Below are positions 17,110 to 26,313 of a stretch of DNA of 64,000 bases, in pieces. The DNA lies in contig NZ_JACIEU010000017.1 of NCBI RefSeq assembly GCF_014197035.1, positions 1-64,000 on the forward strand. The letters run 5' to 3'. Numbering within the stretch: the first letter of the stretch is position 1; each line of letters starts with the position of its first letter. This DNA is from Sphingobium scionense. GTDB lineage: Bacteria; Pseudomonadota; Alphaproteobacteria; Sphingomonadales; Sphingomonadaceae. Made by a program: the position numbers and the translations under genes. A model generated the notes under the pieces. That model was not told the DNA's origin. It made no database searches and saw nothing but the letters and a program-made list of their open reading frames with translations.

Positions 17110-17132
17110 ATTATTCCACAATAAGGAATAAT
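17110..17132. promoter_or_regulatory. AT-rich inverted repeat with T-N11-A (candidate LysR operator)
   Basis: ATTATTCC (17110-17117) and GGAATAAT (17125-17132) are exact reverse complements with a 7-base spacer, and TCC...GGA fits the LysR T-N11-A box. It starts just after the lysR stop and about 100 bp before the hydrolase start, where an activator site would be expected. Confidence 0.5.
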
Positions 17133-17234
17133 GACTTCCAGTTTTCTCGAATTATCAGGAATGAGGACAAGGATTATCTCTGCCTCCAGAAGCTGAAGCC
17201 CTTGCTCAGCGACCTCAACAGGGTGGAGGACATG

Positions 17235-18206
17235 ATGAAGAAACTGGTCATTTCGATGCTGCTGGCGACCGCCGGCATCGCTGCCTCGGCCGACGCGGTC
17301 GCCGCGCCTGCCAGCGCCGTTGCCACGCAGGCTGCGGCCGCCACCGTCCATTATCGCAGCGCCACGATCGATGGCGTCAAGATGTTCTACCGCGAAGCCG
17401 GCCCCGCCGACGGCCCGGTGGTATTGCTGCTCCACGGTTTTCCGACGTCGTCGCACATGTTCCGCAACCTGATCCCGCTGCTCGCCGACCGCTATCATGT
17501 GATCGCGCCGGACTATCCGGGCTTTGGCCAGAGCGATGCGCCCGACCATCGCCAGTTCAGCTATAGCTTCGCCCATTATGCCGACATGGTCGACACGCTG
17601 ATGGGCAAGATCGGCGCCCGGCGCTACGCCCTGTATGTCATGGATTATGGCGCCCCGGTCGGCTACCGTCTGGCCCTCAAGCATCCAGAGCGGGTCAGCG
17701 GCCTCATCGTCCAGAATGGCAATGCCTATGAGGAAGGACTGGGGGCCTTCTGGGATCCGATCAAGACCTATTGGCAGAGCGGGTCTGCCAAGGATCGCGA
17801 GGCGCAGGCCTGGCTCGTCGGCCTCGACGCCACCAAGTTCCAATATACCGATGGCGTGCGCGACCTGTCGCGGATCAGCCCCGACAATTGGGTGCAGGAC
17901 CAGGCCTTGCTCGACCGGCCGGGCAACAAGGATATCCAGCTCGATCTGTTCTATGACTATCGCACCAATGTGCCGCTCTATCCGGCGTTCCAGGCCTTCT
18001 TCCGCGAACGCAAGCCGCCGACGCTGATCCTCTGGGGCAAGAATGACAAGATCTTCCCCGAACCCGGCGCGCATCCCTACAAGCGTGACCTGCCCGACGC
18101 GGAGATGCATATTCTCGATACAGGCCATTTTGCCCTGGAAGACAAGCTGGATGAAATGGCGCCGCTGATCCGCGACTTCCTCGATCGCAAGGTCGCGGTG
18201 CGCTGA
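17235..18206 (+). CDS. Secreted alpha/beta hydrolase (haloalkane dehalogenase/epoxide hydrolase type)
   Basis: This hydrolase has 323 residues and a signal peptide (MKKLVISMLLATAGIAASADAVAA), so it is likely periplasmic. The oxyanion-side motif is LLLHGFPTSSHMFRN. The nucleophile elbow reads ALYVMDYGAPVGYRLA, with Asp where esterases have Ser; this is the hallmark of haloalkane dehalogenases and epoxide hydrolases. The acid may lie in LILWGKNDKIFPEPG and the His in ILDTGHFALED. GGAGGA precedes the ATG pair at 17232/17235. The substrate is unknown. It follows the LysR gene and precedes two small genes that look co-transcribed. Confidence 0.85.
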   Translation: MKKLVISMLLATAGIAASADAVAAPASAVATQAAAATVHYRSATIDGVKMFYREAGPADGPVVLLLHGFPTSSHMFRNLIPLLADRYHVIAPDYPGFGQSDAPDHRQFSYSFAHYADMVDTLMGKIGARRYALYVMDYGAPVGYRLALKHPERVSGLIVQNGNAYEEGLGAFWDPIKTYWQSGSAKDREAQAWLVGLDATKFQYTDGVRDLSRISPDNWVQDQALLDRPGNKDIQLDLFYDYRTNVPLYPAFQAFFRERKPPTLILWGKNDKIFPEPGAHPYKRDLPDAEMHILDTGHFALEDKLDEMAPLIRDFLDRKVAVR

Positions 18207-18212
18207 ACCCCG

Positions 18213-18240
18213 GCGGGGCCATGGTCATGCATGGCCCCGC
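18213..18240 (+). terminator. Hairpin after the hydrolase gene (possible attenuator)
   Basis: Perfect 11-bp arms (18213-18223 with 18230-18240) and a 6-base loop lie directly after the hydrolase stop. No T-tract follows, so it may stabilise the 3' end or lower expression of the next genes rather than terminate fully. Confidence 0.5.
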
Positions 18241-18266
18241 AACGGACGGATGACGGGAGACGGACC

Positions 18267-18896
18267 ATGTCCTACGGTTTTCTGGATATCGCGACGACGC
18301 CGAGCGTGCGCGCGGCGCAAGCGGAGATGGGGGCGGACGCCCATTGGGCGGCGTTCAGCGGTAATCGCGCCTTTGACCGCTTCACCGACAATGAAGCCCA
18401 TTTTCTGGCGGCCCGCGACAGTTTCTACATGGCCACCGTGTCGGAGGATGGCTGGCCCTATGTCCAGCATCGCGGCGGCCCGGCCGGCTTCCTCAAGCTG
18501 GTCGACGACCGGACGCTGGCCTTTGCCGACTATCGCGGCAACCGCCAATATATCAGCACCGGCAACCTCGCCGCGAACGACCGGGCCTGCCTGATCCTGA
18601 TGGACTATCCTCGCCGCGCCCGGCTCAAAATCTACGTCCATGTCGAAAAGCTGGCGCTCGATGCCGATCCGGCGCTCACCGATCTTGTCATGGACAAGGA
18701 TTACAAGGCGCGGGCCGAACGCATCTTCCGGCTGCGGCTGGAGGCGTTCGACTGGAATTGCCCGCAGCATATCACCCCGCGCTTCACCGAGCGCGAGATC
18801 GAACAGGCAGTCCGGCCGCTGCATGAGCGGCTGGCGCAACTGGAAGCCGAGAACTTGGTATTGCAGGATCGCCTTGCCAAGATGGGAGACGCATGA
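18267..18896 (+). CDS. Pyridoxamine 5'-phosphate oxidase-fold (flavin-binding) protein
   Basis: This 209-residue protein has the split-barrel FMN-binding fold. Family-like segments include FYMATVSEDGWPYVQHRGGPAG, TLAFADYRGNRQYISTGNL and DRACLILMDYPRRARLKIYV. The C-terminal part (from about residue 150) has CPQHITPRFT and an amphipathic coiled-coil helix ending RLAKMGDA. GGGAGACGG precedes the ATG. It may act as an FMN- or F420-type oxidoreductase, but the substrate is not evident. Its stop overlaps the next start (ATGATGG), and it follows the secreted hydrolase at short distance. Confidence 0.82.
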   Translation: MSYGFLDIATTPSVRAAQAEMGADAHWAAFSGNRAFDRFTDNEAHFLAARDSFYMATVSEDGWPYVQHRGGPAGFLKLVDDRTLAFADYRGNRQYISTGNLAANDRACLILMDYPRRARLKIYVHVEKLALDADPALTDLVMDKDYKARAERIFRLRLEAFDWNCPQHITPRFTEREIEQAVRPLHERLAQLEAENLVLQDRLAKMGDA

Positions 18897-19366
18897 TGGA
18901 CAATGTGAGACCGCCGTTGCCGCCCTTCACACTGGAGAGCGCGACACAGAAGGTGCGCCTGGCCGAGGATGGCTGGAACAGCCGCGATCCGACGAGGGTC
19001 GCCATGGCCTATACGCCGCTCAGCCAGTGGCGGAACCGGGCGGAGTTCGTCAATGGCCGCTCCGCAATCATTGCCTTCCTCACCCGCAAATGGCAGCGCG
19101 AACTGGATTATCGGCTGATCAAGGAATTATGGGCCTTTGCCGACAACCGCATCGCGGTGCGCTTTGCCTATGAATGGCATGACGACAGCGGCAACTGGTT
19201 CCGATCCTATGGGAACGAGAATTGGGAGTTTGACGAGAACGGCCTGATGCGTCGGCGTTTCGCCTGCATCAACGATGCGCCGATCAGCGTGGCGGAGCGG
19301 AAGTTCCACTGGACGCAGGGGCGACGGCCCGACGATCATCCGGGGTTGAGCGAGCTAGGGCTGTAG
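18893..19366 (+). CDS. DUF1348 family (NTF2-like fold) protein
   Basis: This small cytoplasmic protein of 157 residues is typical of DUF1348. It has the helical start ATQKVRLAEDGWNSRDPTRVA, then SQWRNRAEFVNGR, RIAVRFAYEWHDDSGNWFRSYGNENWEFDENG and MRRRFACINDAPI. The fold is that of SnoaL/NTF2-like proteins; no activity has been firmly assigned to the family. It is coupled to the PNPOx-like gene by a start-stop overlap, so both probably serve the same detoxification or catabolic process. Confidence 0.88.
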   Translation: MMDNVRPPLPPFTLESATQKVRLAEDGWNSRDPTRVAMAYTPLSQWRNRAEFVNGRSAIIAFLTRKWQRELDYRLIKELWAFADNRIAVRFAYEWHDDSGNWFRSYGNENWEFDENGLMRRRFACINDAPISVAERKFHWTQGRRPDDHPGLSELGL

Positions 19367-19524
19367 GGCGATCTGCGATGAAGAAAAGCGGACCGACCGG
19401 ACTTTGAGGTGAAAAATCGGCCCCTCAATGGCAGGAAAGGGGCGATAATGTTGAAAAAAAACGTGGGCTTGGGGTGATTGCCAAGTCCTGATTCACTGGC
19501 CCCGTCGTTGGGGGCGGGCTCATT

Positions 19525-20054
19525 ATGGGTGATTGGATGGTGATGCAGGCGGCGCTGTTTTACAGCGAGACGGGCCAGCCCTCGGTCGATCCGGTGGATT
19601 TCCGGCACTTCATCGGTGTCGACCTCTATCGGCCGTGTGGTTGCGATCCTTCGACTGGAGCTTCTCGCCGCGTCGCGCGGACGGAAGGCCGGCGCCGCTC
19701 TTCGACCGGGTGACGGGCGCAGTCGATGCGCAGGTCGCGGCCTATTGGCGGGACAATCATGATATCGGCCACCGGATCGAGACCCAGTGGCCACGGCTGC
19801 GCCATGACCTGGACGGCAAGGTCCATGTCGTGGTCGGGACCGCCGATTCCTATTATCTCGATGGCGCCGTGCATGATCTGAAGACCGCATTTCGGAAGGT
19901 CGGTGGCCGGGCGGAGTTCATCTATGTTCCCGGCGCGTCGTACAGCATCAACGAAGTCCATGCGCGGGACGGTGATCGCAACGCCTATTATCGGGAGATG
20001 GCGCGGGCCGTGTATGTGGTAGCGCGGCCGTCAAAGGTTATCGGCGAACGTTGA
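19525..20054 (+). pseudogene. Esterase-like protein remnant (N-terminally truncated, frameshifted)
   Basis: Two overlapping frames together read as the C-terminal part of a putative esterase of the alpha/beta hydrolase type. The first block is MVMQAALFYSETG...DFRHFIGVDLYRP (19525 to about 19650). After a frame change the second continues FDWSFSPRRADGRPAPLFD...DNHDIGHRIETQWPRL and VVVGTADSYYLDGAVHDL to the stop at 20054. The upstream part with the nucleophile is missing. The 158 bases before it hold no gene I can recognise. It looks like a decayed gene. Confidence 0.6.
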
Positions 20055-20403
20055 GGGAGAACTTCACTGCCAGTGGGACGCCGAAAGACGCGGCAATTCG
20101 GCGTTGCGCGAAGAAGCGCCAAGCTACGGCACGGGAAACTGGACGGTCGGGAGTCGGGAAGCGCGTTTTAATCGTTCAGTGTCGTATTATAGATGAGGAT
20201 GCGTAAAAGCGTTATGTCGCAAATGAAATGAGAAATATCTGAACCGCTCTGCTATGGGGAGGGGAAAGGGAAATCGAGGGTTAGGTCGATCTTGTTTCAA
20301 TATTTCGCATGGCGCGATCGATACGGCGTCTTTGCATGGCCTCGATCATAGCTGAAATTTCTGCAAATTTTGTCACTTTCCGATCCTGTTGCCGAAAAAT
20401 TGT
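20055..20403. other. Intergenic region without a supported gene
   Basis: There are about 350 bases between the esterase remnant and the convergent ROK gene. The first part has mixed composition and the last part is AT-rich. I see no coding frame, tRNA or strong terminator hairpin here. Confidence 0.5.
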
Positions 20404-21516
20404 TCACACATCTGCGGACAAGGCATGAATAGGCAAGAGCGCCGCGCCAAAGGTGATCGGTGAACCACGAAGGCGCGATATCTCTATGGGCGGCCGGCGC
20501 TGATGGACGGTCGTCACCAGATCGGCATCATGCAGGCGGCCAGCCAGCGCTTGAAGAATGGCGGGCGGCAAGGTGCCAGCCAGGACAATTGCCCCCGGAT
20601 CAAGCCAGGCGAAGGCAGTGTTGCATATCGCTTCCAGTTGCGCGGAGGCGCGGTCCAGCCAGCTTTCGATCGTGCGGATCTGGTCCGGGGCATTGAAGTC
20701 GATGTCCGTGACCGACGACAGGTCACAACCATTGCTACGAAGCATCGCCAGCAGATCCAAGGGGCTGGGGCGTGGCAGATGCCCCGGGAACAGGCAGCCA
20801 ATTTCGCCCGCCACCCCATATTGGCCGCGCACCAGCCGCCCATCGACAATGACGCCTGCGCCAATGCCGAAGCCCAGCAGCAGCACGACGATCGTGCCGA
20901 AATCCCGAAGCAGGCCACCCAGATAATATTCGGCGACGGCTGCAGCATTGGCGTCATTTTCGATCCACAGTGGCCAGCCCATTTCGGCGGACAATATGTC
21001 GCGCAGCGGCGCGTCCCGCCAGTTGGGCAGGACGTCGACGACGCTCCATCGATCGCCGGCAGGCGACAAGGATGGTCCCGGCACCGCGACGCCCAGACCC
21101 AGCATGCGACGCCCCAGCAGGCAGTGCCGGTCCACCAGTTCGTGCGTCATCCGCCGCACCTTGCGCGCAAAGCCCTGGGGATCGATCGGCGCGACGGCCT
21201 CATGATGGGTGGCGATGGTGGCGCCGGTGAAATCGACCAAGGCAATATCGATGAAGCCCTTGTGCGCCGTGGCGCCGACCGCATAGCCGCCATGGCCCGC
21301 CAGGCGCAGGGGAATCGCGGGGCGCCCACGCCCCTGTGCCTCCGCCCCCGGCACCTCCTCCACCAGATTGAGGCCGATCAGGTCGCGCGACAGGCGGGTG
21401 AGGGCGGTGCCGCTGATTTCCAGCCCGGCCGCCAGAGCGGAACGGGACAGTGGCCCGGACTTGCGCAACATCTGGAGGATGCGCCGCTGGTCCTTGTCCA
21501 GGGTAGGAAACTGCAT
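20404..21516 (-). CDS. ROK-family transcriptional repressor (NagC/XylR type)
   Basis: The 370-residue protein has an N-terminal winged helix-turn-helix (DKDQRRILQMLRKSGPLSRSALAAGLEISGTALTRLSRDL) and a ROK sugar-kinase-like domain. ROK signatures include LGVAVPGPSL, WPLWIENDANAAAVAEYY and GVAGEIGCLFPG. The usual zinc-binding Cys cluster of ROK proteins is not obvious, so it may be a divergent member. It is transcribed away from the adjacent TonB receptor across a 125-bp AT-rich spacer, so it most likely represses that receptor in response to a sugar or sugar phosphate. Confidence 0.88.
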   Translation of the reverse strand: MQFPTLDKDQRRILQMLRKSGPLSRSALAAGLEISGTALTRLSRDLIGLNLVEEVPGAEAQGRGRPAIPLRLAGHGGYAVGATAHKGFIDIALVDFTGATIATHHEAVAPIDPQGFARKVRRMTHELVDRHCLLGRRMLGLGVAVPGPSLSPAGDRWSVVDVLPNWRDAPLRDILSAEMGWPLWIENDANAAAVAEYYLGGLLRDFGTIVVLLLGFGIGAGVIVDGRLVRGQYGVAGEIGCLFPGHLPRPSPLDLLAMLRSNGCDLSSVTDIDFNAPDQIRTIESWLDRASAQLEAICNTAFAWLDPGAIVLAGTLPPAILQALAGRLHDADLVTTVHQRRPPIEISRLRGSPITFGAALLPIHALSADV

Positions 21517-21641
21517 GATCGATCCCGCTATCGATGAAAAGCGACGACCGGTTAAGGTGATTTATTTATTTTCACAACAATAATTAAAAATGTCATATCG
21601 CACGGCCAGAGGCGCCCCAACCAATTCAGAGGGGACGCATC

Positions 21642-24134
21642 ATGTTCAAGACTTTCCTTGCCTCCGGCACGGCGCTTGCCGCGCTCTGCATCATCGCCAC
21701 ACCAGCCCTGGCCCAGACCGCCGACACTGCACCGGCGGCGGAGGCGGCTGCTGATGCCGGCAACGGCCCCAACGACATCATCGTTACCGGCTCCACCCGC
21801 GCCCAGCGCCGCTTCGACGTATCCTATGCGATCAACACTATCTCCGCTGAAGATGTGGAGAAGATCGCCCCTGTCAATTTCGCTGACCTGATCGGCCAAT
21901 TGCCCGGCTTCCAGACCGAAATCACCGGCGGCGAAGTGCAGAATATCTACCGCATCCGCGGCCTGCCCAATGATGGCGGCTTCGTCAGCTTCCAGCAGGA
22001 CGGCCTGCCGCTGTTTCATGAGAATGACGGCGTCTTCTTCCGCGGTGACGCGATCCTGAAACAGGATCTGATGACCGACCATGTGGAAGTCGTGCGGGGC
22101 GGCCCGGCCCCGGTCTATGCCAGCTATTCGGGTGCGATCATCAACGCGATCACCGTCACCGGCAGCGACGAGGCGCGCGGCAAGGCGCAGGTCACGCTGG
22201 GCGACACCGGCCTCTATCGCCTCGACGCCTATCAGGCCGGCCCGCTCGGCAACGACACCTATTATGCGATCGGCGGCTTCATCCGCTATCATGACGGCTA
22301 TCGCGACAATGGCTTCGCCAATGACAAGGGCGGGCAGCTGCGCGCCAATATCAAGCATGATTTCGACAATGGTTCGATCAAGCTGAACCTCAACTATGTG
22401 AACGACCACAACGTCTTCTATCTGCCGATCCCGATCGCCGACCCGCGCGATCCCAGCGTCTCGCTCGACAAATATATCGACTATTTCGACGGCACGATGA
22501 ACTCGCCGTCGCTACGCCACGTGAACCTCAAATATCGTGACGGCACCGGCCAGATACAGAGCCGTACCGGCGACCTGTCGGATGGCCGCCATATGCAGAT
22601 GGTCAATTTCGGCGCCCAATATGATGGCGATTTCGACGGCTGGCTGGTCTCGGCCAAGGCCGGCTACACCCAGGGCAAGCTCGATTTCAGCGCCTTCTAC
22701 TCGACCACCAATCCGGCCGACGGCAACGCCTTCGCCGCCGGCTATCTGACACGCGCGACGGCCGCTTTCGGCGCGGTCGACCATTTCGGCTATACGCTGG
22801 CGGGCACCAACACCGTCTATGATCCCTATGCGGCGTCGGGCCTGGTGATGCAGGGCCAATATCGCGACATCCATTCGAAATTCTATTCGGCCCAGGCCAA
22901 TCTGTCGGTCGCCAAGAAGTTCGAGACCGGCTTTGGCACCCATGACCTCAAGCTCGGCGTCTATGGCAGCTTCTATGGCGAGGACAGCCGCACCCTCTAT
23001 CAGAATTACCTGATCGAGGTGGCGGGCAAGCCGCGCACGCTGGACCTGGTCGCTTATAATGCCGCCGGTGCGGAAATCGGCCGCGTGACCGACAATGGCG
23101 TGCTCAACTATGCCGCCACCCTCAATCAGGGCGACAGCGACGCCAAGATGTTTGCCGTCTTTGCCAATGACACCTGGGAAATCGTGCCGGGCCTGCGCAT
23201 CGACGCGGGCATCCGTCACGAACGCTACAGCTACAAGGGCTGGGCCGCGCTGACCGAGGCGGCCAATCTGGGCGACACCAGCACGCTGGCGGACGACAGC
23301 ACCCGCGCCTTCACCGGCGTGATCCTCAACCAGAAGCTCAAGCCCAATGTCACCAACTGGACGGTCGGCGCCAATTACGACTTCTCCAGCCATGTCGGCA
23401 TCTATGGCCGCGCCTCGCACCTGGAAACGCCGCCCAACATCCAGACGGTGATGAGCATCAACCCGACGATCATCACGACCAAGGCCGACCAGTTCGAGGC
23501 CGGGCTGAAGCTCGCCTTCGGCCGCTCCTATCTCTACGTTACCGGCTTCTACACCAATTTCGATCCCTTGAACGCCAGCTTCCTGGCCTATGATCCGACC
23601 ACGGGCCGTAACGATGTCAACGTGCCCTTCATCGGCGAGGCGCAGGTGAAGGGCGTCGAATTCGACGGCAAGCTGGCGCTCACCAACTGGTTCTCGCTCA
23701 ACGGCGCGCTCACCATCAGCGATCCCAAATACAAGAATTTCGAAAGCTCGACCGGCGCCGACCCGGAACAGGCCGAAGGCAACCAGATCGTCCGCCAGCC
23801 CAAGGTCTACGGCAATATCCGCCCCAGTTTCGACTTCCAGACGGGCGACACCGACGTGTCGGTCTATGGGCGCTACACCTATATGGGCAAGCGCTATGTT
23901 GACCTCTACAACAACACCGCGCTGCCGGCCTATGGCACGATCGGCGCGGGCATCACGGCGCGCCATGGCAGCTGGCAGGCACAGATCGTGGGCGACAATC
24001 TGTTCAACGCCCATGGCCTGACCGAAGGCAATACCCGCACCGACTCGCTGAGCGGGCAGGGCAGTGCGGAGGCGATCTATGGTCGCCCGATCTTCGGCCG
24101 CAACTTCCGCCTCGTCATCAGCAAGTCCTGGTGA
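21642..24134 (+). CDS. TonB-dependent outer-membrane receptor
   Basis: This is an active outer-membrane importer of 830 residues. A signal peptide ends ATPALAQ. A TonB-box-like DIIVTGS precedes the plug domain (DVEKIAPVNFADLIGQLPGFQ; IYRIRGLPNDGG; VEVVRGGPAPVYASYSGAIINAI). The remaining ~650 residues form the 22-strand barrel, ending FRLVISKSW. The plug differs from classical siderophore receptors. Its ROK repressor and GPH symporter neighbours suggest a carbohydrate or organic-nutrient substrate. The stop overlaps the DUF218 gene start. Confidence 0.92.
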   Translation: MFKTFLASGTALAALCIIATPALAQTADTAPAAEAAADAGNGPNDIIVTGSTRAQRRFDVSYAINTISAEDVEKIAPVNFADLIGQLPGFQTEITGGEVQNIYRIRGLPNDGGFVSFQQDGLPLFHENDGVFFRGDAILKQDLMTDHVEVVRGGPAPVYASYSGAIINAITVTGSDEARGKAQVTLGDTGLYRLDAYQAGPLGNDTYYAIGGFIRYHDGYRDNGFANDKGGQLRANIKHDFDNGSIKLNLNYVNDHNVFYLPIPIADPRDPSVSLDKYIDYFDGTMNSPSLRHVNLKYRDGTGQIQSRTGDLSDGRHMQMVNFGAQYDGDFDGWLVSAKAGYTQGKLDFSAFYSTTNPADGNAFAAGYLTRATAAFGAVDHFGYTLAGTNTVYDPYAASGLVMQGQYRDIHSKFYSAQANLSVAKKFETGFGTHDLKLGVYGSFYGEDSRTLYQNYLIEVAGKPRTLDLVAYNAAGAEIGRVTDNGVLNYAATLNQGDSDAKMFAVFANDTWEIVPGLRIDAGIRHERYSYKGWAALTEAANLGDTSTLADDSTRAFTGVILNQKLKPNVTNWTVGANYDFSSHVGIYGRASHLETPPNIQTVMSINPTIITTKADQFEAGLKLAFGRSYLYVTGFYTNFDPLNASFLAYDPTTGRNDVNVPFIGEAQVKGVEFDGKLALTNWFSLNGALTISDPKYKNFESSTGADPEQAEGNQIVRQPKVYGNIRPSFDFQTGDTDVSVYGRYTYMGKRYVDLYNNTALPAYGTIGAGITARHGSWQAQIVGDNLFNAHGLTEGNTRTDSLSGQGSAEAIYGRPIFGRNFRLVISKSW

Positions 24135-25312
24135 TGGCCCGCCGCCTCGGCCGCGTTGCGGCGTCGTTGATGACGATGGCGGCGGTGGCGATCACGCCCG
24201 TCCCGGCTCTGGCCGGGGCGGCGCGCGACGCCGTGACGGAGGCGCTGTCCCGGCGCCTCTTTCCCGTGCTGGACGCTCTTGGACACGACCCGGCCGCCCT
24301 TGCCGCCTTCCGCGCCCGGCCGGACATGGATGCGCTGCTCCATGCCCGTGAAGATCGCCGCACGGCGTGCGCCGGCGATGCCGATTGCGTGGCGCAGGCC
24401 CATATCTGGACCCCGACCGAAATCGCCCTGATGGTGCAGGCTGCGCTGTCGCTACGTGATGTGCCGGTCGCGGACGATGGTGCCGGTGCGCAGATCCGTC
24501 GCGAGGTGGAAGGGATCAACGCCATCCTGCGCAGCTATGCGCTGGGGCAGGTGCCCTCTTATCCCGATATCGACGGCGCCGGCACGATCGACCCGCGCGA
24601 GCGTCAGGCCCGGCTGCGCGCCGCCGCCTGGATCGCGCAGACGCCGCGCAAGGGATCGGCCCAGGCGCTGGATTCCAGCATCGACTATGCCCTTGCCCTG
24701 CTCGACGTCAGCGACCGCACCGACGCGATCGGCTTCGAGCCGCTGACCGGTGGCCTCAACGCGGCCGCCATGGCCCGCGCCAGGGGCATCGACTGGAAAC
24801 GCTATCGCTACAGCGCGCTGATCGTCACCGGGGTCGGACCGGAAGTCGAGGGCATGCCGCTAAGCCCGTTCGGCAAATATCATCTGCGCCTTGCCGCCAA
24901 CCGCTTTGCCGACGGCGACGCGCCCTTCCTCATCCTGACCGGCGGCCGCGCCCATCCGCGCGCCACCCGCTTTGCCGAGGCGGAAGAGATGCGCCAGGCG
25001 CTGATCGAGCGCTATGGCGTGCCGGCCGATGCCATCATCATCGAACCCTATGCCCGGCACACCACCACCAATTTGCGCAACGCCACCCGCCTGCTGATGG
25101 CGATGGCGGCGCCGTTGGACAAGGATACGCTGATCGTCTGCAATCCGGGGCAAAGCGCCATGATCGAAAATCCGCTGTTCATACAGCGCAACGACAAGGA
25201 ACTGGGCTATCAGCCCGGTGCCATCGGCGCGCGCCTGAACCCCACCGAATTGCTGTTCCGCCCGTCGCGCCTGTCCGCGCGGGTCGATCCGCGCGATCCG
25301 CTCGACCCCTGA
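24134..25312 (+). CDS. DUF218/YdcF-like ElyC-SanA family protein
   Basis: This is a 392-residue exported protein with a signal peptide (MARRLGRVAASLMTMAAVAITPVPALAG). The C-terminal half (from about residue 210) has the DUF218 pattern: YSALIVTGVGPEV, PFLILTGGRAHPR, EAEEMRQALIERYGVPADAIIIEPYARHTTTNLRNA. The long N-terminal half is helical with no known motif. DUF218 proteins are membrane or periplasmic and some influence envelope polysaccharide handling. The ATG at 24134 overlaps the receptor's TGA; a GTG one codon earlier is also possible. It belongs to the receptor operon. Confidence 0.85.
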   Translation: MARRLGRVAASLMTMAAVAITPVPALAGAARDAVTEALSRRLFPVLDALGHDPAALAAFRARPDMDALLHAREDRRTACAGDADCVAQAHIWTPTEIALMVQAALSLRDVPVADDGAGAQIRREVEGINAILRSYALGQVPSYPDIDGAGTIDPRERQARLRAAAWIAQTPRKGSAQALDSSIDYALALLDVSDRTDAIGFEPLTGGLNAAAMARARGIDWKRYRYSALIVTGVGPEVEGMPLSPFGKYHLRLAANRFADGDAPFLILTGGRAHPRATRFAEAEEMRQALIERYGVPADAIIIEPYARHTTTNLRNATRLLMAMAAPLDKDTLIVCNPGQSAMIENPLFIQRNDKELGYQPGAIGARLNPTELLFRPSRLSARVDPRDPLDP

Positions 25313-25320
25313 AGGGAGGC

Positions 25321-26313
25321 ATGATGATGCGTAAACTGACCTTGGCCCTGGCGCTCGGTGCGCTGGCGTTCAGCCCCGGCGCCGCCATGGCCTGGGGCGG
25401 CACCGCCCATGCGGTGATCGATCGCGCCGCCCTCGACGCCATCCCGCAGGACGGCCCCATCTTCCTCAAGGCCTATACCGACTATATTGCCGCCTCCGCT
25501 TCGCTGCCCGACAGCTGGCGAGGGGATTCGGAGAATTTCTCCAAGATGGAGGAAGATCCCAATCATGGCTGGTTCCGCGAGCAGTTCCGCTTCGTGAAGC
25601 CGATCCCGCGCTCGCGCTACGAATTCATCCTGGCGCTCTACAAGCGCCATGAGACGATCAAGGACAGCGATCCGGCGACCGCCGCGCGCACCAATGTCCG
25701 CTGGACCGGCACTTTGCCCTATGCCGCGGTCGAGGCCTATGACCGGCTCGTCGTCTGCATGCGATACGTCCGCAAGGCGCAGGCCGAAGGGGGCGACATA
25801 TCCGTCCCGGCCCAGCATTGCGCCTTCCAGACGATCCGCCTTGGCCATTATATCGGCGACGGCGCCCAGCCGCTGCATGACTCGGTCCATTCGGATGGCT
25901 GGCGCGGCGACAATCCCAGGGGCTACACCCGCGATCGCAGCATCCATGGCCGCTTCGAAAGCCAGTTCGTCGATGGCATGAAGTTGACCGTGGCGGATAT
26001 CGCGCCGCGCATCGGCGCGCGCGGCCATCGCGACGGCGACATGTTCGACGCGATCCTCGCCTTTCTGGATCAGGCCGGCGACCGGATGGAATATGTCTAT
26101 CAACTCGAAAAGCGGGACGGCTTCGCCGACTTCGCCAACAAGGATGTGCGCGCCCTCGTCTATGAACGGACCGCTGCCGGCGCCGCCATGCTGCGCGACA
26201 TGCTCTGCCGCGCCTGGGCGGAAAGCGCCAGTCCGCCGGCCAGGGTGGTCCCCGCGCCGCTGGATTTCAGTAATCCGCGGTTCAATCCGGAAACCGGATC
26301 GGCACCCGACTGA
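25321..26313 (+). CDS. S1/P1-nuclease / zinc phospholipase C-like exported protein
   Basis: This is a 330-residue secreted protein with signal peptide MMMRKLTLALALGALAFSPGAAMA. The mature N-terminus is WGGTAH, matching the zinc-ligand Trp/His start of this all-helical family. Other likely ligands are in LGHYIGDGAQPLHDSVH and SIHGRFESQFVDGM. It probably hydrolyses phosphodiester bonds in the periplasm; whether the substrate is nucleic acid or phospholipid is not decided. It follows the DUF218 gene by 8 bp and ends overlapping the convergent GPH gene. Confidence 0.82.
   Translation: MMMRKLTLALALGALAFSPGAAMAWGGTAHAVIDRAALDAIPQDGPIFLKAYTDYIAASASLPDSWRGDSENFSKMEEDPNHGWFREQFRFVKPIPRSRYEFILALYKRHETIKDSDPATAARTNVRWTGTLPYAAVEAYDRLVVCMRYVRKAQAEGGDISVPAQHCAFQTIRLGHYIGDGAQPLHDSVHSDGWRGDNPRGYTRDRSIHGRFESQFVDGMKLTVADIAPRIGARGHRDGDMFDAILAFLDQAGDRMEYVYQLEKRDGFADFANKDVRALVYERTAAGAAMLRDMLCRAWAESASPPARVVPAPLDFSNPRFNPETGSAPD

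Noticed and set aside
24860..25153. Minus-strand frame opposite the DUF218 gene
   Set aside because: It has no motif or ribosome site and lies entirely within a well-supported gene.
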